Under the pieces are notes generated by a model. The model ran no database searches, was not told where the DNA came from, and saw only the letters and a program-made list of their open reading frames with translations. 64,000 nucleotides of DNA, taken from assembly GCF_000421145.1 (NCBI RefSeq), contig NZ_ATWH01000004.1:248001-312000 (forward strand), written 5' to 3'. The position numbers and the translations under genes were made by a program. Origin of the DNA: Glaciibacter superstes DSM 21135. GTDB taxonomy: Bacteria > Actinomycetota > Actinomycetes > Actinomycetales > Microbacteriaceae. Positions 59,201-64,000 of the stretch are shown here, piece after piece; position 1 is the first letter of the stretch, and every line of letters begins with the position of its first letter.

Positions 59201-59689
59201 ATGGCTGATTCAACGTTTGACATCGTGAGCAAGGTCGACCAGATGGAGGCGGACAACGCCCTCCACCAGGCGCAGAAGGAAATCGCCCAGCGTTACGACT
59301 TCAAGAACGTGGGCGCGTCCATCGAGCAGAGCGGCGAGAAGGTGCTGCTCAAGGCAAACAGTGAGGAGCGCGTCAAGGCGATCCTCGAGGTATTCGAGGC
59401 CAAGCTCATCAAGCGCGGCATCTCCCTGCGCAGCCTCGACGCCGGCGAACCGTACGCCTCAGGCAAGGAGTTCCGTCTCGAGGCATCGATGAAGGCCGGC
59501 ATCGACCAGGAGAACGCGAAGAAGATCAACAAGATCATCCGCGACGAGGCGCCCAAGAGCGTCAAGACCCAGATCCAGGGTGATGAACTGCGCGTCAGCT
59601 CGAAGAGCCGTGACGACCTGCAGGCGACCATGGCGCTGCTCAAGGGCAAGGACCTCGACGTCGCCCTGCAGTACACGAACTTCCGCTGA
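59201..59689 (+). CDS. yajQ: YajQ-family nucleotide-binding protein
   Basis: 162 residues. Two ferredoxin-like repeats: [33 protein letters not shown] at the start and [58 protein letters not shown] at the end, diagnostic of the family. Homologues bind c-di-GMP or other nucleotides and affect transcription; the role in actinobacteria is unknown. ATG 59201 matches the family N-terminus; a second ATG at 59192 is 3 codons earlier. The IS element lies 69 bases downstream. Confidence 0.93.
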   Translation: MADSTFDIVSKVDQMEADNALHQAQKEIAQRYDFKNVGASIEQSGEKVLLKANSEERVKAILEVFEAKLIKRGISLRSLDAGEPYASGKEFRLEASMKAGIDQENAKKINKIIRDEAPKSVKTQIQGDELRVSSKSRDDLQATMALLKGKDLDVALQYTNFR

Positions 59690-59738
59690 CGCGACCTGCC
59701 GAAGCCGCGGCATCCGTCACCCCGGCACTGCCCTGATC

Positions 59739-59758
59739 CTCGCCGAACCGTGACTTAT
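59739..59758. repeat. Left part of a palindrome split by the IS, with target-site copy
   Basis: CTCGCCGAACCGTGA followed by CTTAT (59754-59758). CTTAT recurs just after the IS (61409-61413) as a direct repeat, which is the target-site duplication. The preceding bases pair with 61444-61458. Confidence 0.75.
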
Positions 59759-61408
59759 CCTCGATCCACCGATGTGAGTTGTGAGGGTGCGGCGGTTTAA
59801 ACCGAGAATGCCTTTCTGATCTGGGAAAATTGGTTTGTCTAGAACCGGGTTTTCACGGAAAAGGAAGGCACCTCGTAGATGCAACTTTCTCATACTTCCC
59901 GAACGGTGTCAGCGTCGTTCGATGACCCGAACTTGGTGTCCTTTGCCGGGCTGGTGCCGGTAATGGCTCTGGCTCAGAAAGCCGGGCTGGGTGCGTTGGC
60001 CAGTCGGTGGTTGTCCGTCCCGACGGACAAGGGCGCCAACGCGGGATTGAAAGTGACGTCGTTGGTGGCGGGCATGGTCGCCGGCGCCGATTCCATCGAC
60101 GATATGGCGTTGCTTCGACACGGCGGGATGGGGAAACTGTTCTCGTCCTGCTGCGCCCCGTCGACATTGGGGCAGTTCCTGCGCACGTTCCGGTTTGGTC
60201 ATGTCCGCCAACTCGATGCGGTCGCATCCCGGTTCCTGACCGGCTTGGCCGAGCACACGCCGCTGTTGGGGACAGCGGAATCTCACGTGCTGGTCGATAT
60301 CGACGACACCATCGTCGAGGTCCACGGGCACCAGAAGCAAAGCTCAAGCTACGGGTATTCCGGCGTCAAGGGGTTGAATGTGTGCCTCGCGACGGTGTCC
60401 ACACCCGATCGGGCACCGGTGATCGCCTCCCACCGGCTCCGCAGAGGAGCGGCGAGCTCATCTCGCGGGGCGTCGAAATTCATCGCGGACACCCTCGCCG
60501 CTGTCAGGCGGCTGCACGGCACGAACACGCCGATCCTGCTCCGCATGGATTCCGCTTTCTTCGGCCACCCGTCCGTGTCCGCGGCGCTAAAGGCCGGGGC
60601 GGAGGTTTCCGTCACCGCCCGGTTGAACCCATCGGTCAAGACCGCGATCGGCAAGATCAGCGACGACGCCTGGCACGGCATCGAATACTCCGACGCGATC
60701 TATGACGAGGACACCCGACGGTGGATCTCCTCCGCCGAGGTCGCAGAGATCGACTACACCGCGTTCGCATCAAAGCACAAGGGCCACGCCATCGCGGGTC
60801 GACTGATCGTGCGGCGTGTTCCGGAAGGGAACCCGAAAGCCGTTACCGGCCAGGCCACCCTGTTCGATACCTACCGGTTCCATGCGTTCTTCACCAACAG
60901 CACCCTCGACACGATCACCGCGGATAAGACCCACCGCGCTCACGCGATCATCGAGCAAGTCAACGCGGACGTGAAGAACAGCGCCCTGGCACATCTGCCC
61001 TCAGGCAAGTTCAACGCGAACGCCGCTTGGCTGGTCCTGGCCTGCATCGCTTTCAACCTCACCCGCGCAGCCGCCACCCTCGCCAACGGCACTTTCATCA
61101 AAGCAACAACCCAGACAACACGCCGGAAGCTGATCAGCGTGCCCGCACGGATCGCGACCTCGGCACGGAAATCTCGCCTACACCTACCCGAAAACTGGCC
61201 ATGGGCAACCAACTGGTCCACTCTCTTCACCAGCGTTTGCGGGCCTCCCACGAAGACCGCCACCTGACCAACAGCCCCACCGGGGCCCGATCACGACACA
61301 TGTGGAACACTACCGACAGCGAGGCCGGAACATCACCCACGCCCTCCCTCGGCCGCGCCCGCAAAACCAGTGCAAACCATACCCACGCGCGACATCGGTG
61401 GATCGAGG
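59759..61408 (+). mobile_element. IS1380-family insertion sequence, complete
   Basis: A 1650-bp element bounded by 17-bp perfect terminal inverted repeats starting CCTCGATCCACCGATGT (59759-59775 and 61392-61408). It is flanked by the direct repeat CTTAT and encodes one intact transposase. IS1380 elements are about 1.65-1.7 kb. Intact ends, open frame and exact target duplication indicate a recent insertion. The 120 bases before the transposase and 141 bases after it are non-coding. Confidence 0.92.
59879..61267 (+). CDS. IS1380-family transposase
   Basis: 462 residues. DDE catalytic residues can be placed: first Asp in VLVDIDDTIVEVHG, second Asp in LLRMDSAFFGHP, Glu in HAIIEQVNADVKNSALAHLP. 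The N-terminal DNA-binding part includes a DDMALLRHGGM region typical of IS1380/IS1247 transposases. AAGGAAGGC lies upstream of the ATG. No frameshift or stop, so it should be active. Confidence 0.93.
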   Translation: MQLSHTSRTVSASFDDPNLVSFAGLVPVMALAQKAGLGALASRWLSVPTDKGANAGLKVTSLVAGMVAGADSIDDMALLRHGGMGKLFSSCCAPSTLGQFLRTFRFGHVRQLDAVASRFLTGLAEHTPLLGTAESHVLVDIDDTIVEVHGHQKQSSSYGYSGVKGLNVCLATVSTPDRAPVIASHRLRRGAASSSRGASKFIADTLAAVRRLHGTNTPILLRMDSAFFGHPSVSAALKAGAEVSVTARLNPSVKTAIGKISDDAWHGIEYSDAIYDEDTRRWISSAEVAEIDYTAFASKHKGHAIAGRLIVRRVPEGNPKAVTGQATLFDTYRFHAFFTNSTLDTITADKTHRAHAIIEQVNADVKNSALAHLPSGKFNANAAWLVLACIAFNLTRAAATLANGTFIKATTQTTRRKLISVPARIATSARKSRLHLPENWPWATNWSTLFTSVCGPPTKTAT

Positions 61409-61413
61409 CTTAT

Positions 61414-61458
61414 GCACGTTCCCAGCGCTGGGAAGGTGCTCAACTCACGGTTCGCGAG
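61414..61458. repeat. Right part of the split palindrome
   Basis: Contains the perfect 16-bp palindrome TTCCCAGCGCTGGGAA (61419-61434) and ends TCACGGTTCGCGAG, which pairs with CTCGCCGAACCGTGA left of the IS. Without the IS and one CTTAT the two parts form a 65-base imperfect palindrome between the convergent genes yajQ and the reductase. Confidence 0.7.
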
Positions 61459-61479
61459 CGCAAAACTGACGAGCGCGCG

Positions 61480-62862
61480 CTACTCGGCGCGGGAGATGCG
61501 CACCATGTCGTCGCGCGGCACAACCTTGACCCGCGCCCGGCCCTCGCCAGACCCGAGCCCGATCTCGTGCTGGTCGAGGTTGTGCCAGCCGTCGAGGTCG
61601 GTGTACTTGATCCCGCGCGAATCGAGCAGGTCGCTCACGCTCTGCTCAGAAGGCGACTCGGGCCGCCACCAGTTGCCGAGATCGTTGATCACGTGCCGGA
61701 TGGTCTCCATGGCGTCTGACTTGGTGTGGCCGATGAGTCCGACCGGCCCGCGCTTGATCCACCCGGTGGCGTAGACGCCGTACATCTGCTCTGTCCAGCC
61801 GGCTGAACCCGACGTCGGGTCGGCCTTCCGCAGCACCTGGCCCTCACGGTTCGGGATGATCCCGCGCCGCTTGTCGAACGGAATGCCGGGCAACTGCGTG
61901 CCGAAATACCCGACGGCCCGGTACACGGCCTGGATCGGCACCTCGCGGATCTCTCCTGTCCCCGCCACGCCACCCTCGCCATCCGGTGCCGTGCGCTCGT
62001 ACCGAATCGCACCGACGCGCCCCGAGCCGTCATCGACGATCTCCAGCGGCTTCGCGAAGAAGTGCAGGTGCAGACGCCGGCTGGCCTCGCCGACCGGCCG
62101 CTGCCGCCACTGGTTCATCACCTTGTCGATCACGAAGACCTGCTTGTTGCTGGCGACCGCGGCGCGGGCGGCATCGTCGTAGTCGAAATCCTCTTCGTGG
62201 AGGATCATGTCCACATCGCGCAGTTCGCCGAGCTCGCGCAGTTCCAGCGGTGTGAATTTGACGGATGTCGGGCCACGCCGGCCGAACACGTGCACGTCGG
62301 TCACCGGCGAGGCTTTGAGCCCGTCATAGACGTTCGCCGGAATCTCGGTCGGCAGCAGGTCATCGGCGTGCTTGGCGAGGATTCGTGAGACGTCGAGCGC
62401 CACGTTGCCGTTGCCGATGACGGCAACCTCCCTGGCCTCAAGCGGCCAGGTGCGCGGAAAATCGGGGTGGCCGTCGAACCAGCTGACGAACTCCGCCGCT
62501 CCGTACGACCCCTCGAGCTCGATTCCGGGAATGTTCAGGCTCGCGTCGCGCACCGCCCCGGTTGAGAAGATCACCGCGTTGTAGTGCTTCTTCAGGTCGT
62601 CGAGTGTGATGTCGGTTCCGAATTGCACGTTGCCGAACAGACGGATGTCGCCGCGGTCGAGCACGTCTCGCAGCGCGTTGATGATGCCCTTTATACGCGG
62701 GTGGTCTGGAGCAACCCCGTAGCGCACCAGTCCGTAGGGCGCCGGCAGGTGGTCGAAGAGGTCGATGGAGACCTCGAAGTTGCGTTCAGCCTTCAGCAGG
62801 ATGTCTGCTGCATAGATGCCGGCCGGTCCTGCGCCGACGATGGCCAGTCGTAGTTTCGTCAT
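61480..62862 (-). CDS. Ferredoxin/adrenodoxin-type NADP+ reductase
   Basis: 460 residues, FprA-like flavoenzyme passing electrons between NADPH and ferredoxin. FAD-binding GAGPAGIYAADILL at residue 9, LPAPYGLVRYGVAPDHP, NADP-binding VIGNGNVALDVSRIL, and VFGRRGPTSVKFT; the C-terminal YATGWIKRGPVGLIGHTKSDAMETI is the conserved FAD-interacting block. The ATG at 62862 has GAAAGG upstream. It is preceded by the polyprenyl synthase gene with a 20-base gap, so probably one operon. Confidence 0.93.
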   Translation of the reverse strand: MTKLRLAIVGAGPAGIYAADILLKAERNFEVSIDLFDHLPAPYGLVRYGVAPDHPRIKGIINALRDVLDRGDIRLFGNVQFGTDITLDDLKKHYNAVIFSTGAVRDASLNIPGIELEGSYGAAEFVSWFDGHPDFPRTWPLEAREVAVIGNGNVALDVSRILAKHADDLLPTEIPANVYDGLKASPVTDVHVFGRRGPTSVKFTPLELRELGELRDVDMILHEEDFDYDDAARAAVASNKQVFVIDKVMNQWRQRPVGEASRRLHLHFFAKPLEIVDDGSGRVGAIRYERTAPDGEGGVAGTGEIREVPIQAVYRAVGYFGTQLPGIPFDKRRGIIPNREGQVLRKADPTSGSAGWTEQMYGVYATGWIKRGPVGLIGHTKSDAMETIRHVINDLGNWWRPESPSEQSVSDLLDSRGIKYTDLDGWHNLDQHEIGLGSGEGRARVKVVPRDDMVRISRAE

Positions 62863-62882
62863 ATGAGCCTTTCTCGCACGGA

Positions 62883-64000
62883 CTAACTCGACCGTTCGAC
62901 GATCGTGTCCGCAAACTTCGTCAAAGCCTTCTTCACCGAGCCGGCAGGAAGCGGAGCGAGCGCGGCGACCGCGGCGCGCGCCCAACTGTGGGCCTCGGCC
63001 AGCGTCTGCGCGGTGACCTTATGCTCGCGCAATGCGACGACGGCCGCGTTGATGGTCTCTTCGCTCGGAGCCGGTTCGCGCGCCGGCTGCCCTGCAGCGG
63101 CCTGGCCGAGCCCGGCCTGGTCGGCAACGGATGTCGTGGGCCCGGTAGGCCCGTGGGCGGAAGTGACCGGCAGCGGCCCGGTCGCCTGCATACCGTTCAG
63201 ACCGAATGCGCTACCCAGCACCTCGCCCTCCAGATGCGCAAGCAACTGGGCGTCTGAGGCATCCGTCTTCGCTCGCTCGCGCAGCCGAAGCAATGGAAGG
63301 GTCGCGACGCCGGCGCGGAGATCGGTGCCAGGGACCTTGCCGGTCTCCTCCGGCTGCGGGGAGAGGTCGATGACGTCGTCGATGAGCTGGAATGCCACGC
63401 CGATCTTCTCACCGAACTCGACCAGTGGGGTCTCGTATTCTGCGGGAGCTCCGGAGAACACGATGCCGGCCTGTGCAGCGGCCGCTATGAGCGACCCGGT
63501 CTTGTCTGCGAGCACCTGGATGTAGTGCTGTACAGGGTCTTCGCCGTCTTGTGGCCCGATTGTCTCGTGCAACTGGCCGAGAACCAGGCGTTCGAAGGTG
63601 CTCGCCTGCAGGCGGATGGCGCGCTCGCCGAGCCTGGCCATCAGCTGGCTTGCCCTGGCGAACAGCAGGTCGCCGGTGAGGATGGCGACGGAGTTGCCCC
63701 AGACCGTCTGGGCGCTCGGCACCCCGCGGCGCCGGTCGGAATCGTCCATGACGTCATCGTGGTAGAGAGAGGCGAGGTGGGTGATCTCGATCGCGGTGGC
63801 GGCTGTGACGACGTCGGAGACCGCCCCGTCACCGAGGTGTGCGGTGAGCAGGGCGAGCATCGGTCGTACCCGCTTGCCGCCGGCATTCAGGAGATAACGG
63901 CCGGTCGCGTCGGCGATCTGGTCGGCGAATCTGACCTCGGCAAGCAGTCCGGCCTCGACGGAATCGAGCCCGGTTTCGATGTCTGAGGCGAGGCCGCGGT
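62883..64000 (-). CDS. Polyprenyl diphosphate synthase (partial, 5' end outside window)
   Basis: Makes the long isoprenoid chain of menaquinone or undecaprenyl carriers. The frame is open to the window edge (NAGGKRVRP encoded at 63861-63890). First Asp-rich motif HDDVMDDSD; second motif FQLIDDVIDLSPQPEETGK; QLHETIGPQ between them. An unusual 50-residue Gly/Ala/Pro-rich insert (from about GLNGMQATGP to REPAPSEET) interrupts the C-terminal helices and is absent from typical members as far as I know. Product chain length cannot be predicted. Confidence 0.92.
   Translation of the reverse strand, partial: RGLASDIETGLDSVEAGLLAEVRFADQIADATGRYLLNAGGKRVRPMLALLTAHLGDGAVSDVVTAATAIEITHLASLYHDDVMDDSDRRRGVPSAQTVWGNSVAILTGDLLFARASQLMARLGERAIRLQASTFERLVLGQLHETIGPQDGEDPVQHYIQVLADKTGSLIAAAAQAGIVFSGAPAEYETPLVEFGEKIGVAFQLIDDVIDLSPQPEETGKVPGTDLRAGVATLPLLRLRERAKTDASDAQLLAHLEGEVLGSAFGLNGMQATGPLPVTSAHGPTGPTTSVADQAGLGQAAAGQPAREPAPSEETINAAVVALREHKVTAQTLAEAHSWARAAVAALAPLPAGSVKKALTKFADTIVERSS

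Overview
The window is high-GC DNA from an actinobacterium, most probably a member of the Microbacteriaceae. The evidence is the codon use, tRNA genes without an encoded CCA, an FprA-type ferredoxin reductase, repeated MsiK-style sugar importers with no ATPase gene of their own, leaderless promoters (TAnnnT followed 6-7 nt later by the start codon), and LacI/ROK-controlled sugar loci. The family assignment is inference. There is no rRNA, CRISPR array or prophage. No gene-free stretch exceeds 300 bases; the longest gaps (about 240-290 bases) hold the regulatory or repeat elements listed.

Region 1 (1-10330) handles semialdehydes and amino compounds. It holds a truncated PuuC-like aldehyde dehydrogenase, a 3-hydroxyisobutyrate-type dehydrogenase, an iron alcohol dehydrogenase and a frameshifted succinate-semialdehyde-type dehydrogenase. 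The tag glycosylase gene, on the other strand, separates these from a compact operon: RraA-like aldolase, amino-acid ABC importer, class I aminotransferase, TetR regulator. That operon reads as import, transamination and retro-aldol cleavage of a hydroxylated amino acid.

Region 2 (10339-14009) carries ogt, a HAD phosphatase and two tandem paralogous esterases, with two copies of a palindromic repeat beside the HAD gene.

Region 3 (14161-28996) is the most interesting locus. It has two Gfo/Idh/MocA proteins, an acetyl-xylan-esterase-like hydrolase, a complete Dpp/Opp-type ABC importer with a fused double ATPase, a LacI repressor, NagA, NagB and an SGNH esterase. Four related LacI-type operators (TGCAAnCGnnTG) lie at its promoters, so it looks like one regulon for an acylated, N-acetylhexosamine-containing glycoconjugate.

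Region 4 (29318-39241) has a ROK repressor, a CUT1 sugar importer without ATPase, ThuB-like and ThuA-like genes and a LacZ-type GH2 enzyme. Region 5 (39316-44962) holds guanine deaminase, a double ABM-domain membrane protein and a secreted GH97 enzyme with a carbohydrate-binding module at each end. Region 6 (45157-53329) has three tRNAs and a maltodextrin locus: GH13, MalG, MalF and MalE, with a divergent GH13 and two LacI-type operators.

Region 7 (53408-64000) is mostly housekeeping: small alarmone synthetase, M23 endopeptidase, inositol-phosphatase family enzyme, DUF1345 membrane protein, tRNA-Tyr, a second LacI regulator, YajQ, an intact IS1380-family element, a ferredoxin-NADP reductase and a polyprenyl diphosphate synthase cut by the window edge. 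The IS has landed inside a 65-bp palindrome between yajQ and the reductase gene.
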